DNA from: JAEUQQ01 sp963697285
GTDB lineage: Bacteria > Acidobacteriota > Vicinamibacteria > Vicinamibacterales > JAFNAJ01
NCBI GenBank assembly: GCA_963697285.1
Contig: CAVONI010000002.1
Coordinates: 1 to 64,000 of the forward strand
Reading direction: 5' to 3'
Length of the DNA: 64,000 nucleotides
The position numbers were made by a program, and so were the translations under genes. The notes under the pieces are model-generated. The model had not been told where the DNA came from and did not search any database. It was given only the letters and a program-made list of their open reading frames with translations. Positions 13,206 through 21,907 of this stretch are shown in pieces. Numbering within the stretch: position 1 is the first letter of the stretch; each line of letters opens with the position of its first letter.

Positions 13206-13706
13206 CTACACGGGAATGTTTCTGACGAGCATCGCGACGGCGTGCACGGCGATCGCCTCGCCGCGGCCGGTGGCGTCAACGCCTTCGTTGGTCTTGCCCT
13301 TCACCGACACGTCGCCCGGCGCGACCTGCAGCGCGCGCGCCAGCACGGCACGCATCGCGTCGGCATGCGGACCGATCTTCGGGCGCTCGCAGATGACGAC
13401 CACGTCTACGTTCCCCACCGCGTAACCGGCCGCGTGCACGCGCGACACGGCCATCTCGAGCAGGCGCACGCTGTCGGCGTCCTTCCACGCGGGGTCGGTG
13501 TCGGGAAACAACCTGCCGATGTCACCGAGGTTGGCCGCGCCGAGAACGGCATCGGTCAGGGCATGGCACACGGCATCGGCGTCGCTGTGACCCGCCAGGC
13601 CCCGGTCTGACGCGATGTGCACGCCGCCGAGGACGAGCCGCCGGCCTTCGGTGAACCGATGCGAGTCGTATCCGATCCCGATCCGGAACGGCGGCAGCAT
13701 CGCCAT
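13206..13706 (-). CDS. ispF: 2-C-methyl-D-erythritol 2,4-cyclodiphosphate synthase
   Basis: MEP-pathway enzyme that cyclises CDP-methylerythritol phosphate with release of CMP. The metal-binding residues lie in GIGYDSHRF and GHSDADAVCHALTDAVLGA; the typical LGDIGRLFPDTDPAWKDADS follows. The last residues, ATGRGEAIAVHAVAML, are also standard. I choose the ATG at 13706, overlapping the ispD stop as TGATG; a GTG three bases upstream (13709) and an ATG at 13700 are alternatives. The ispD-ispF pairing is common, and here translation is coupled. Confidence 0.95.
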   Translation of the reverse strand: MAMLPPFRIGIGYDSHRFTEGRRLVLGGVHIASDRGLAGHSDADAVCHALTDAVLGAANLGDIGRLFPDTDPAWKDADSVRLLEMAVSRVHAAGYAVGNVDVVVICERPKIGPHADAMRAVLARALQVAPGDVSVKGKTNEGVDATGRGEAIAVHAVAMLVRNIPV

Positions 13707-14428
13707 CACTCCACCTTGCGGTCAGACGTGTTGGCGCGAGCCGTGGCGATGGCCCGGGCCAACACCAGGTCGGCCGGCACCGTCACCTTCAGGTTCGTCG
13801 CGTCGCCCGGGACAATGGCGACACGCACGCCGAGCGCCTCGGCCAGCGCCGCCTCGTCGGTCGCGTCGTCGGTGGCCGACAGCGCCACGATGCGGGCCAG
13901 CACCTCGCGCGTGAACCCCTGGGGCGTCTGCGCCAGGTAGACGTTGTCGCGAGGGAGCGTCCGGGCAACCATCAACTCGTTGTCGACGACCTCGACCTGC
14001 TTGACGGTGTCGAGCGCGCGCAGGGCGACGATCGCGGCGCCGTGCCTCGTGGCGGCGGCAATCGTGGCGCCGATCAGTGCGGTGCTGACGAACGGTCGAG
14101 CGGCGTCGTGGACCAGCACCACGTAGGCCATCGTGTTCACGGCGGCCACCCCCGCGGCCACCGAGTCCTGCCGCCTCGGTCCGCCGGCCACCACGCGAAG
14201 GTTCACCGAGGTGCGTCGGCCCATGATCGCCTCGGCGTCGTCGATGAACGCCGTCGGCAGCACCACCACGATGTCGTCGACGAGACCGCTGCCGACGAAC
14301 GCGTCGATGCTGCGCTGCACGACCGTGCGGCCGTTGATGTCGAGGAACTGCTTCGGGCGGTCACCACCGACGCGGCTGCCGCTTCCCCCGGCGACGATGA
14401 CCGCGGCCACACACGGGCGAGTTGTCAC
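13706..14428 (-). CDS. ispD: 2-C-methyl-D-erythritol 4-phosphate cytidylyltransferase
   Basis: MEP-pathway enzyme that joins CTP and methylerythritol 4-phosphate. The nucleotide-binding loop AAVIVAGGSGSRVGGDRPKQ is at the N terminus, and VLVHDAARPFVS is the second hallmark. The 240-residue length is typical. The start is taken as the GTG at 14428, which overlaps the upstream gene's TGA as GTGA; the open frame continues upstream but without family similarity. It forms an operon with the upstream B3/4-domain gene and with ispF. Confidence 0.94.
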   Translation of the reverse strand: MTTRPCVAAVIVAGGSGSRVGGDRPKQFLDINGRTVVQRSIDAFVGSGLVDDIVVVLPTAFIDDAEAIMGRRTSVNLRVVAGGPRRQDSVAAGVAAVNTMAYVVLVHDAARPFVSTALIGATIAAATRHGAAIVALRALDTVKQVEVVDNELMVARTLPRDNVYLAQTPQGFTREVLARIVALSATDDATDEAALAEALGVRVAIVPGDATNLKVTVPADLVLARAIATARANTSDRKVE

Positions 14429-15066
14429 AGCGCCTCCTCGGCCACGACGTGGCCGCCTGCGTACGTCGCGACGCGCCCGGCCGTCAGGCGCATCGCGTCG
14501 CGCGCGGCGCCAGCGCCAAGGCTTCGTGGTGTGAAGATGACGATGACCGTGGACGTCGTGGCTGCGGTCACCATGGTGCGCGCCGAATCCGAGGAGGGGT
14601 TGCCGAACGGCCCCGCGGCATCGACCAGGGTCAACCGTCCGCCGACGTGCACGACGTCCTTGCGGATCCCGGCGTACGCCTCGTCCTCGGCGCCGACCCG
14701 CAGCAACACGTCCCCGCGAATCGCATCGGCGTCGTAGACCCCGAACGGCAACTGCGTTTCGAGGGAACACCAGTTGCCCACGTCGACCAGCGTGTTGATC
14801 CGTGGAAGCGGCTCCCCCTTCCGGACGCGACGGAGCAGTGCTTCAGACGAGGGGCGCGTCCGCGTGGGATCGACGCCGAACCGGCGATACATGCCACGGA
14901 CCGCGGTCACGATCGCTGCGCGATCTGCCGACTGCGCCATCGCACGCGCCGCGCGCTGCATCGCGTCGCCCAGGGCCGCGTCATCGAGCGCCACGACCAC
15001 GCCATCGAGGCGCAGCACGCCGGCCACGACGTGCACGGCCACGTCGGGCGCCGTGATGAACGTCAC
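14425..15066 (-). CDS. B3/4 (tRNA synthetase beta-subunit-like) domain protein
   Basis: A 213-residue protein resembling stand-alone B3/B4 domains, the editing-type domain found in the beta subunit of phenylalanyl-tRNA synthetase. Visible features are RGMYRRFGVDPTRTRPSSEA, INTLVDVGNWCSLET and PFGVYDADAIRGDVLLRVG, which match the usual sequence of these proteins (RRFG.dP...PSsEaL, N.lvD..N..sl, P.g.yD.d.i.g). The substrate is unknown; an aminoacyl-tRNA editing or binding role is only inference. It overlaps ispD by 4 bases and the upstream acyltransferase by 4 bases, so it is part of a tight operon. Confidence 0.75.
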   Translation of the reverse strand: MTFITAPDVAVHVVAGVLRLDGVVVALDDAALGDAMQRAARAMAQSADRAAIVTAVRGMYRRFGVDPTRTRPSSEALLRRVRKGEPLPRINTLVDVGNWCSLETQLPFGVYDADAIRGDVLLRVGAEDEAYAGIRKDVVHVGGRLTLVDAAGPFGNPSSDSARTMVTAATTSTVIVIFTPRSLGAGAARDAMRLTAGRVATYAGGHVVAEEAL

Positions 15067-15800
15067 GTGGGCTCCGCCTGTGCACGGCTCACGGCCGCCA
15101 CGACGAGATCCTCGACGCGCTTGGCGAGCGCCTTGGCGTCGTCGCGCGTCAGGCCGGTCGTCTCGATGGGATCGAGCACCTCGATGGTCACGTTGCCGGG
15201 TGACGTCGTGAGGTGGTTCTTGGGCATGACCCTCGTCGTGCCGGTCACGGCGATGGGCACGATGGGAAGGCCCGACTCGATGGCGAGCGTGAAGATGCCG
15301 GCACGGAATCGCCCCACGCGGCCGTCAACACTCCGCGTCCCCTCGGGGAAGACGACGAGCGAGTGGCCCGCGGCCATGAGCGCCGCCACCTGCGCGAACG
15401 TGGACGCACCAGGGTTTTCGCGCTGGACGAGGACGTGGCCCGTGCGGCGCAGGTGCCACCCGATGAACGGGACCGGCCCGAGCGACGCCTTCGCGATGAT
15501 GCGCAGGCCGAACGGCACGAACCAGAAGATCACGGGGATGTCATAGAAGCTCTGGTGGTTCGAGACGAAGACATACGATCGCTTCGGCGGCACGCGCTCG
15601 ATGCCCGACGCCGTCACGTTGACGCCCGTGGTCGCGAGGATCATCCATCCCCACCATCGCTGGCATCGATGCGCGAGCGCTCCGCTGCCGCCGAGCAACA
15701 CCGATCCGATCGACACGATGCCGAACCCGACGGTGTACAGGCCGATGACGGGAATGAGGAAGAAGACCGTCCGCCACCAATGGAAGGTCGGGATTCGCAA
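15063..15800 (-). CDS. plsC: 1-acyl-sn-glycerol-3-phosphate acyltransferase (PlsC family)
   Basis: Membrane acyltransferase that would make phosphatidic acid from lysophosphatidic acid. The catalytic HX4D motif is NHQSFYDIP and the substrate motif is FPEGTRS. Two hydrophobic segments precede it (VFFLIPVIGLYTVGFGIVSI and a shorter one). The open frame extends into the preceding PIN-TRAM gene. I prefer a TTG start at 15800 (LRIPTFHWWRTVFF), 10 bases after that gene's stop, because the upstream translation is low-complexity and unlike the family. The start is uncertain; no clear ribosome-binding site is seen. Length would be 245 residues. Confidence 0.88.
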   Translation of the reverse strand: MRIPTFHWWRTVFFLIPVIGLYTVGFGIVSIGSVLLGGSGALAHRCQRWWGWMILATTGVNVTASGIERVPPKRSYVFVSNHQSFYDIPVIFWFVPFGLRIIAKASLGPVPFIGWHLRRTGHVLVQRENPGASTFAQVAALMAAGHSLVVFPEGTRSVDGRVGRFRAGIFTLAIESGLPIVPIAVTGTTRVMPKNHLTTSPGNVTIEVLDPIETTGLTRDDAKALAKRVEDLVVAAVSRAQAEPT

Positions 15801-15810
15801 GGGCGTGGAG

Positions 15811-16938
15811 CTAGGCCTGCGGCACCGGACGGCTGCGCTTGGCGCCCTCGTCCTTGTCCGCAGCCGGCAGGGCCGCGCCGGAAGCAGGCCCGGCACCCGT
15901 CGGCCCGGATGCGGCCTGCGTCGCCCCGGATGCCGGCGCACCTTGCTGCGCAGCGTCGATGTGGCGACCGAAGATCATCTTGCCCGCCGTCGTCTGCAGG
16001 ACCGACGTGACGACGATGTCGATGTTCTTCCCGATCAGCCGCCGGGCGTTGTCGACCACGACCATCGTGCCATCGTCGAGGTAGGCCACACCCTGGTTGT
16101 ACTCCTTGCCTTCCTTCAGGATGAACACCTTCATGAACTCGCCGGGCAGCACGACCGGCTTGAGCGCGTTGGCGAGTTCGTTGATGTTCAGCACGGCGAT
16201 GCCGCGCAGTTGCGCGACCTTGTTCAGGTTGAAGTCGTTCGTGACGATTTTCGCCTGCAACGTGCGTCCCAGTTCGATCAGCTTCAGGTCGACTTCGCGC
16301 ACGGCCGGGAAGTCGACATCGGAGATGAGCACCTCGACGAGCGCCATCTTCTGGATGCGGGCAAGGATGTCGAGCCCGCGCCGGCCGCGGTTGCGCTTGA
16401 GCGCGTCCGACGAGTCGGCCACCATCTGCAGTTCCTTGAGCACGAACTGCGGCACCACCAGCGTGCCGTCGATGAAGCCCGTCTCACAGACGTCCGCGAT
16501 GCGGCCGTCGATGATCACGCTGGTATCGAGGAGCTTGTACCGACGGTCGGCCGGGGCGGTGTGGAAGAGTCCCAGCAGTCGCGCCGGTTCGAGCCACTCG
16601 GCGCGGCGCGCGCCGGTGACCAGGCCCAGGTAGGTCAACAGCAGCAGCACGGCGCTGTGCAGGAACGCGATCCTGTGGTCGGAGACGTTCGCCCAGAACA
16701 GCGCGGCGCCAATCGTCTTGGCGATCAGGAGGCCGATGGCCCCGCCGAGCAGGGCGCCCAGCAGGGTCGTCACCGACGCGGTCTTCAGGCGCAATTCGAG
16801 CAGGACGCAGACGCCGCCCAGGCCGAGCCCGAAGGCAGCATTCGCGACGACACCTCCGACCGGCAGGGGCTCGAGAAAAACAGCCGACGCGACAAGGCCG
16901 ACGACGAATAAGGCACGCGCGAGCAAGAACCAGGTCAT
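15811..16938 (-). CDS. Membrane-anchored PIN-TRAM domain protein (YacL-like)
   Basis: A 375-residue protein with about four N-terminal transmembrane helices (residues 1-105). A PIN nuclease-type domain follows (LLDTSVIIDGRIADVCETGF, with acidic residues in KIVTNDFNLNKVA), then a TRAM-type RNA-binding domain (GVAYLDDGTMVVVDNARRLIG). It ends in an Ala/Pro/Gly-rich tail. This is the YacL architecture known from Firmicutes and many other bacteria; its molecular role is poorly defined and ribonuclease activity is inferred from the fold. Here, as often, it neighbours radA and the ispD-ispF genes. A TATGAT lies about 25 bases upstream of the ATG. Confidence 0.88.
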   Translation of the reverse strand: MTWFLLARALFVVGLVASAVFLEPLPVGGVVANAAFGLGLGGVCVLLELRLKTASVTTLLGALLGGAIGLLIAKTIGAALFWANVSDHRIAFLHSAVLLLLTYLGLVTGARRAEWLEPARLLGLFHTAPADRRYKLLDTSVIIDGRIADVCETGFIDGTLVVPQFVLKELQMVADSSDALKRNRGRRGLDILARIQKMALVEVLISDVDFPAVREVDLKLIELGRTLQAKIVTNDFNLNKVAQLRGIAVLNINELANALKPVVLPGEFMKVFILKEGKEYNQGVAYLDDGTMVVVDNARRLIGKNIDIVVTSVLQTTAGKMIFGRHIDAAQQGAPASGATQAASGPTGAGPASGAALPAADKDEGAKRSRPVPQA

Positions 16939-17020
16939 AAGACGGCGACGCCGGCTGCCATCATACCCTTATCGTCCCGGTGGGTACGCCACTTAACGTG
17001 TCATCACCTGCCCGGGGCTG

Positions 17021-18400
17021 TCACCAGTCCACGAGCGCCTCGATGGCCTCGCCCACGCGCCTGACCTCGACGAGGTCGCATCCAGCCGGCACCTCGGAAG
17101 GGGGACACGTGCCCTCTGGGATCACGCACCGTGTGTAGCCCAGTTGCGCAGCCTCCCTGACCCGGAGGGCGCCCTGCGGCACGCTGCGGACCTCGCCCGC
17201 CAACCCGATTTCACCGAACACGGCGGTCCGCTCGCGAATCGGTCGGTTGCGCACGCTCGACGCGATGGCGGCCACCACGGCCAGATCGGCAGCGGGTTCC
17301 TCGACTTCGATCCCCCCCGCGAGGTTCACGAAGACGTCTTCGGCGACGAGGTTCAGGCCGGCGCGTTTCTCGAGGACGGCGAGCAGCAGCGACAGCCGCG
17401 TCCGATCGAGGCCGTTGGCCGTGCGCTGGGCATTTCCGTAGCTGCTGGTGCTCACCAGGGCCTGCACCTCGACCAGCAGGGGCCGCGATCCCTCGAGGCA
17501 GCAGAGGACCGCCGAGCCAGGGGTGTTGGCGGGCCGCTGTGCCAGGAACATCTCCGACGGGTTTGGAACCGGCGTGAGCCCGCGGCCGGTCATCTCGAAC
17601 ACGCCCAGCTCGGAGATTGCGCCGAAGCGGTTCTTCACCGCCCGCACGAGGCGGTGCGCGTGGTGCCGGGCGCCCTCGAAATACAGGACGGTATCGACGA
17701 TATGTTCGAGCACCTTCGGCCCGGCCAGGCCACCGTCCTTCGTGACGTGGCCCACGAGGAACGTGGGGAGGTTCTGGCCCTTCGTGGCAAAGAGGATCTG
17801 CGTGGCGGTCTCGCGCACCTGGGCGACGCTGCCCGGGGCCGACTGCAGCTTCAACGAGAACATCGTCTGGACGGAGTCGATGATCAGCAGCGCCGGCCGG
17901 AGCCGCGCCACCTCTTCGAGGATCCGCTCCAGGCAGGTCTCGGCGAGCAGGTAGAGTTGCGCGTGGCCGATCCCGAGACGCTCACCGCGCGACTTGATCT
18001 GGTGCTCCGACTCCTCGCCCGAGCAGTACAGGACCGGGGCGTGCTGCGCGAAGTGGGCCGCGGCCTGCAGCAGCAGCGTCGACTTGCCAATCCCGGGCTC
18101 GCCGCCGAGCAGCACCAGCGAGCCCGGCACGATCCCGCCGCCGAGCACGCGATCGAACTCGGTGATCCCGGTCGTCAGGCGCTCGGCGACGAGGGTGTCG
18201 ACATCGCCGTAGAGGCGCGCCTCAGACCGTGCGCCCATCGTGTAGCGCTGCTGGAACGCCGACGGCTCTGCAGCTGCCGGCGACGGCAGTTCCTCGACGA
18301 TGGAATTCCACGCGCCGCAATCGGGACAGCGCCCGACCCACTTGGCGTGCTGCGCGCCGCATTCCTGGCAGGCGAAGACGGTCTTCGGGGGTTTCGTCAT
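17021..18400 (-). CDS. radA: DNA repair protein RadA (Sms)
   Basis: RadA is a RecA-like ATPase/helicase acting in branch migration during recombination. The 459-residue product has an N-terminal C4 zinc finger (CQECGAQHAKWVGRCPDCGA), Walker A GGEPGIGKSTLLLQ, Walker B LLIIDSVQTMF, the diagnostic KNRFG motif (RAVKNRFGAISELG) and a C-terminal Lon-protease-like domain (LAGGIEVEEPAADLAVVAAI). Length and domain order are normal. Its ATG overlaps the alr stop (ATGA), so the two are translationally coupled. Confidence 0.97.
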   Translation of the reverse strand: MTKPPKTVFACQECGAQHAKWVGRCPDCGAWNSIVEELPSPAAAEPSAFQQRYTMGARSEARLYGDVDTLVAERLTTGITEFDRVLGGGIVPGSLVLLGGEPGIGKSTLLLQAAAHFAQHAPVLYCSGEESEHQIKSRGERLGIGHAQLYLLAETCLERILEEVARLRPALLIIDSVQTMFSLKLQSAPGSVAQVRETATQILFATKGQNLPTFLVGHVTKDGGLAGPKVLEHIVDTVLYFEGARHHAHRLVRAVKNRFGAISELGVFEMTGRGLTPVPNPSEMFLAQRPANTPGSAVLCCLEGSRPLLVEVQALVSTSSYGNAQRTANGLDRTRLSLLLAVLEKRAGLNLVAEDVFVNLAGGIEVEEPAADLAVVAAIASSVRNRPIRERTAVFGEIGLAGEVRSVPQGALRVREAAQLGYTRCVIPEGTCPPSEVPAGCDLVEVRRVGEAIEALVDW

Positions 18401-19527
18401 GTGTAGACCCGCTCGATGCGTGTGCCGATGCGGCAGAGGATCTCCCAGGGGATGGTCCCAATCGTCGCGGCCATCTCGCGCACGTCGATCCGCTCGTCGC
18501 CCTGCGATCCGATGAAGACGGCTTCGTCGCCGGGTTCCACGTCGAGACCCGTCACGTCGACCGTCAGCATGTCCATGCAGATCGAGCCGACGATCGGCGC
18601 GCGACGCCCACGAACGATCACGTGGCCTCGGCCGCCGAGCCGGAGGTCGAGGCCGTCGGCGTATCCTGCGGGGATGACCGCAATCGCGCGCGGCTCGTCG
18701 GCCACGTACCGGGCGCCGTAGCCCACGCTCTCGCCGGCCCTGATCTGCTTGACGGTGACCACGCGGCTCTGCAACGACAGGACCGGTTCGAGCGCGAGCG
18801 TCGACGTCACCGGCGGTGGCACGACGCCGTAGATCAGCAGGCCCGGCCTGACCGCGTCGAACCAGACGCGCGTGTCTCGCAGCAGGGCCGCGCTGTTCGC
18901 GGCGTGGACGGCGACGTCACCGAGGCCGAGCCGTGACGCGGTCGCGCGCGCCGCCTCGAATCGCGTGCGCTGCTGCGCGAAGAGGGGATGCTCGTGGTCG
19001 TCGGCGGTCGCGAAATGCGTGTAGACGGCATCGATGCGCAGGTGGCCGCGCGCGAGGATGGGCGGCAGCGTGCGCGCGAGGTTGTCGTGCCTGAAGCCCA
19101 GGCGATGCATGCCCGTGTCGATCTTCAGGTGGCACCCGAGGATCGTGCCCCGCGCGCGCGCGGCGTCGGCCAGCGCCCGCGCCGCCCACGGCGATGACAC
19201 GGTCGGCGTCAGCCGGTGCTCGAACAGGCCCGCCACGTCGGAGATCGACAGCGCGCCGAAGACGAGGATCGGGACGGTGACGCCCGCCTCGCGCAAGGTG
19301 ATGCCTTCTTCGATGTCGGCCACGGCGAGTGTCGACGCGCCCGCGCTCTCGAGCGCGCGCGCGACGCGCGCCGCGCCGTGCCCATAGGCGTTCGCCTTCA
19401 CGACCGGCATCACCGTCGGCGGGGCGTGCGGTTGCTCGGCGCGCACGAAGGCGTCGAGCACGGCGAAGTTGCGCGCGAGGGCGGCGAGGTCGACGCGCGC
19501 GCGTGTCTGCCTGACGGTGCGGCTCAT
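18397..19527 (-). CDS. alr: Alanine racemase
   Basis: PLP enzyme making D-alanine for peptidoglycan. The PLP-lysine motif is PVVKANAYGHGAARVA, near residue 45. The second catalytic tyrosine lies in ESVGYGARYVADEP, and SICMDMLTVDVTG is the C-terminal domain signature. The 376-residue length is standard. It follows dnaB by 18 bases and overlaps radA by 4 bases. The dnaB-alr-radA order is seen in several phyla. Confidence 0.97.
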   Translation of the reverse strand: MSRTVRQTRARVDLAALARNFAVLDAFVRAEQPHAPPTVMPVVKANAYGHGAARVARALESAGASTLAVADIEEGITLREAGVTVPILVFGALSISDVAGLFEHRLTPTVSSPWAARALADAARARGTILGCHLKIDTGMHRLGFRHDNLARTLPPILARGHLRIDAVYTHFATADDHEHPLFAQQRTRFEAARATASRLGLGDVAVHAANSAALLRDTRVWFDAVRPGLLIYGVVPPPVTSTLALEPVLSLQSRVVTVKQIRAGESVGYGARYVADEPRAIAVIPAGYADGLDLRLGGRGHVIVRGRRAPIVGSICMDMLTVDVTGLDVEPGDEAVFIGSQGDERIDVREMAATIGTIPWEILCRIGTRIERVYT

Positions 19528-19545
19528 CTGGCCACTCCGCGCGTC

Positions 19546-20898
19546 CTACTCACGCGGCTGTTCGCGCCACTCGATGTTCTCGAAGCGCGTGTACTCGTTG
19601 AGGAAGGCGAGCTTGGCGGTGCCGATCGGGCCATTGCGCTGCTTGGCGACGATGATCTCGGCGATGCCCGTCTCCTCCTCGTTCTCCTGGCGGTAGCGGT
19701 CTTCGCGGTAGATGAACATCACCACGTCGGCGTCCTGCTCGAGGGCGCCGCTCTCGCGGAGGTCCGACAGCTGGGGGCGATGCTCGGAACGCGTCTCCGG
19801 CGCGCGCGACAACTGCGAGAGCGCGACGATGGGGACGTGCAGTTCCTTGGCCAGGCCCTTCATCTGCCGCGAGATCTGGGCCAGTTCCTGTTGCCGGTTG
19901 TCGGCTCGCCCGCGTCCCTGCATCAACTGGATGTAGTCGACCACGAGCAGGTCGAGGCCGTGCTCGGCCTTGAGGCGGCGTGCCTTGGCGCGCATCTCGA
20001 GCATGCCGATCGAGGCCGAGTCGTCGATGAACACGCGGGCCTCGCGCAGCACGCCGAGCGCGGCGCTGAGCTTGCCGTAGTCGCGTTCGTTGAGATAGCC
20101 CGTGCGGAACTTCTGGGCGTCGATGCGCGCTTCCGACGTGAGCATGCGCATGAACAACTGCTCTTTCGACATCTCGAGGCTGAAGAAGCCGACGGTCATG
20201 TCGGTGGTCGTGCCGACATGCTGCGCGATGTTGAGCACGAAGCTGGTCTTGCCCATCGACGGGCGCGCCGCGATGATGACGAGGTCTGACGGCTGGAGGC
20301 CGTTGGTCAGCTTGTCGAGCTCGGCGAAACCGCTCGGCACGCCGGTGATCATGCCGCGGCGTTCCTGCAGTTGCTCGATGGTGCTCCAGCTCGAGTCGAC
20401 CAGCGCGCTGAGCGGCACGAAGCCGCTGCGCAGCGAAGCGTCGGCGATCTCGAAGATCGTGCGCTCGGCGCCGTCGAGGATCTCGTCGGCCTCCTGGTCG
20501 CTGTCGTATGCCTCGGCCACGATCTTGCTCGCCGAGGCGATCAGGTGGCGGCGGGTCGACTTCTCCTTGATGATGCGCGCGTAGTACTCGACGTTCGTCG
20601 CCCGCGGCACACCGTCGACGAGCGACGTGATGTAGGCCGGTCCGCCGACGCTCTCGAGCACGCCCGCGCGGCTGAGTTCTTCCTTGAGCGTGACGAGATC
20701 GATGGCCAGCCCGCGCTCGCTGAGCGAGATCATCTTGTCGAAGATGAGTCGATGCGCCTCGCGAAAGAAGTCGGTGCTGTCGATCAACTCGGTGGCCTGG
20801 TTGATCGCGTCGTTGCGCAGCATGACGGCGCCCAGCACGGAACGCTCGGCGTCGAGATTGTGTGGCAGCGTGCGCGCGGATTCGAGGACGTCGGGCAT
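19546..20898 (-). CDS. dnaB: Replicative DNA helicase DnaB
   Basis: Hexameric helicase that unwinds DNA at the replication fork. The 450-residue protein has the N-terminal primase-interacting domain (LPHNLDAERSVLGAVMLRND). The RecA-like domain has Walker A ARPSMGKTSFVLNIA, Walker B LLVVDYIQLMQGRG and the C-terminal motif RESGALEQDADVVMFIYRED. No intein is present. It is downstream of rpsF-rpsR-rplI, a frequent order. A TATGAT about 36 bases before the ATG might give it its own promoter. Confidence 0.97.
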   Translation of the reverse strand: MPDVLESARTLPHNLDAERSVLGAVMLRNDAINQATELIDSTDFFREAHRLIFDKMISLSERGLAIDLVTLKEELSRAGVLESVGGPAYITSLVDGVPRATNVEYYARIIKEKSTRRHLIASASKIVAEAYDSDQEADEILDGAERTIFEIADASLRSGFVPLSALVDSSWSTIEQLQERRGMITGVPSGFAELDKLTNGLQPSDLVIIAARPSMGKTSFVLNIAQHVGTTTDMTVGFFSLEMSKEQLFMRMLTSEARIDAQKFRTGYLNERDYGKLSAALGVLREARVFIDDSASIGMLEMRAKARRLKAEHGLDLLVVDYIQLMQGRGRADNRQQELAQISRQMKGLAKELHVPIVALSQLSRAPETRSEHRPQLSDLRESGALEQDADVVMFIYREDRYRQENEEETGIAEIIVAKQRNGPIGTAKLAFLNEYTRFENIEWREQPRE

Positions 20899-21081
20899 GG
20901 GTCGGCAGGACGACGGGCGTGTGAAGAAGGCGGATCATACATCCATCTCGCCCCGCCGCCGCGATCGCGAAAAACGCGCCGTGATCGGCGCCGGAGAGGC
21001 GAGGATCACATCCGTCGCGAAAAGACAACGGGCGCTGCAGACGGCCATGCCGTCCGCAGCGCCCGCCCTGGTATCCGGGCA

Positions 21082-21100
21082 GCCGGGCGCGAAGCCCGGC
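21082..21100 (-). terminator. Hairpin after rplI
   Basis: GCCGGGC, loop GCGAA, GCCCGGC forms a perfect 7-base-pair stem directly after the rplI stop codon, in the 208-base gap before dnaB. There is no T-run on the minus strand. It may be a weak terminator or processing signal separating the ribosomal genes from dnaB. Confidence 0.45.
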
Positions 21101-21106
21101 GGCGTC

Positions 21107-21556
21107 CTACTCGGCCTTCACCACCTGCACCTGCACCTGCGCGGTCACCCCACTGTGCACCTTGACGGGCACCGTGAAGTCGCCGAGCGTCTTGATGGGC
21201 TCGGGCAGCTGGATCTTGCGCTTGTCGATCACGATCTGCTGCGCGGCGAGGACCTCGGCGATGTCGGCCGAGGTCACCGACCCGTAGAGCGTGTCCTTGT
21301 CGCCGACCTTGCGGGCGATGACACACACCACGCCCGACAGGCGTGCGGCGAGCGCGTCGGCAGCCGACCGTTCCTCGGCCGCCTTGATCACCGCCACCTT
21401 CTTCATGTGTTCGATCTGGCGGCGGTTGCCTGCGGTCACCTGCAGGGCGAGCCCGCGCGGCAACAGGTAGTTGCGCGCGTAGCCGGGCGCGACCTTGACG
21501 ATGTCGCCACGGTCGCCGAGGTGCTCGACCGGCTCCTTGAGAATGATTTCGATCAT
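21107..21556 (-). CDS. rplI: 50S ribosomal protein L9
   Basis: L9 binds 23S rRNA near the base of the L1 stalk. At 149 residues its length is standard. The N-terminal domain is typical (MIEIILKEPVEHLGDRGDIV, VAPGYARNYLLPRGLA). A long central helix and the C-terminal domain follow (GSVTSADIAEVLAAQ, IKTLGDFTVPVKVHSGV). It is 16 bases downstream of rpsR in the rpsF-rpsR-rplI operon. Confidence 0.97.
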   Translation of the reverse strand: MIEIILKEPVEHLGDRGDIVKVAPGYARNYLLPRGLALQVTAGNRRQIEHMKKVAVIKAAEERSAADALAARLSGVVCVIARKVGDKDTLYGSVTSADIAEVLAAQQIVIDKRKIQLPEPIKTLGDFTVPVKVHSGVTAQVQVQVVKAE

Positions 21557-21572
21557 CGGTGGGCCTCCGCGC

Positions 21573-21905
21573 CTAGTCGGTCAGATACGGGATCAGCGCG
21601 AGCTGGCGCGCGCGCTTGATCGCGGTCTGGAGCTTGCGCTGGTGCGCGGCGCAGGTCCCCGACAGCCGGCGCGGCTGGATCTTGCCGCGCTCCGGGATGT
21701 AGCCCGTCAGCAGACGCACGTCCTTGTAGCTGATCACGTCGATCTTCTCGACGCAGAACTTGCAGACACGACGACGACGGAAGCCGCCACGGCGTCCCCC
21801 CTTGTCGTCACGACGACCACGGCCCGCGCCGCCGCCGCTGCGTCCTCCTCCGAACGACGACCCGGACCCGCCGTCGCCACCCGATGAATGATTGTGTTCG
21901 GCCAT
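21573..21905 (-). CDS. rpsR: 30S ribosomal protein S18 with Gly/Arg-rich N-terminal extension
   Basis: S18 pairs with S6 on the 30S platform. The conserved core begins near residue 47 (RVCKFCVEKIDVISYKDVRL) and includes ITGYIPERGK-like GYIPERGKIQPRRLSGTCA and the C-terminal RARQLALIPYL. Ahead of it is an extension of about 45 residues rich in Gly, Ser and Arg (for example SSFGGGRSGGGAGRGRR). That makes the protein 110 residues against a usual 75-80. The ATG at 21905 lies 2 bases after rpsF. A later start is possible, but no better in-frame ATG is visible. Confidence 0.95.
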   Translation of the reverse strand: MAEHNHSSGGDGGSGSSFGGGRSGGGAGRGRRDDKGGRRGGFRRRRVCKFCVEKIDVISYKDVRLLTGYIPERGKIQPRRLSGTCAAHQRKLQTAIKRARQLALIPYLTD

Positions 21906-21907
21906 CG

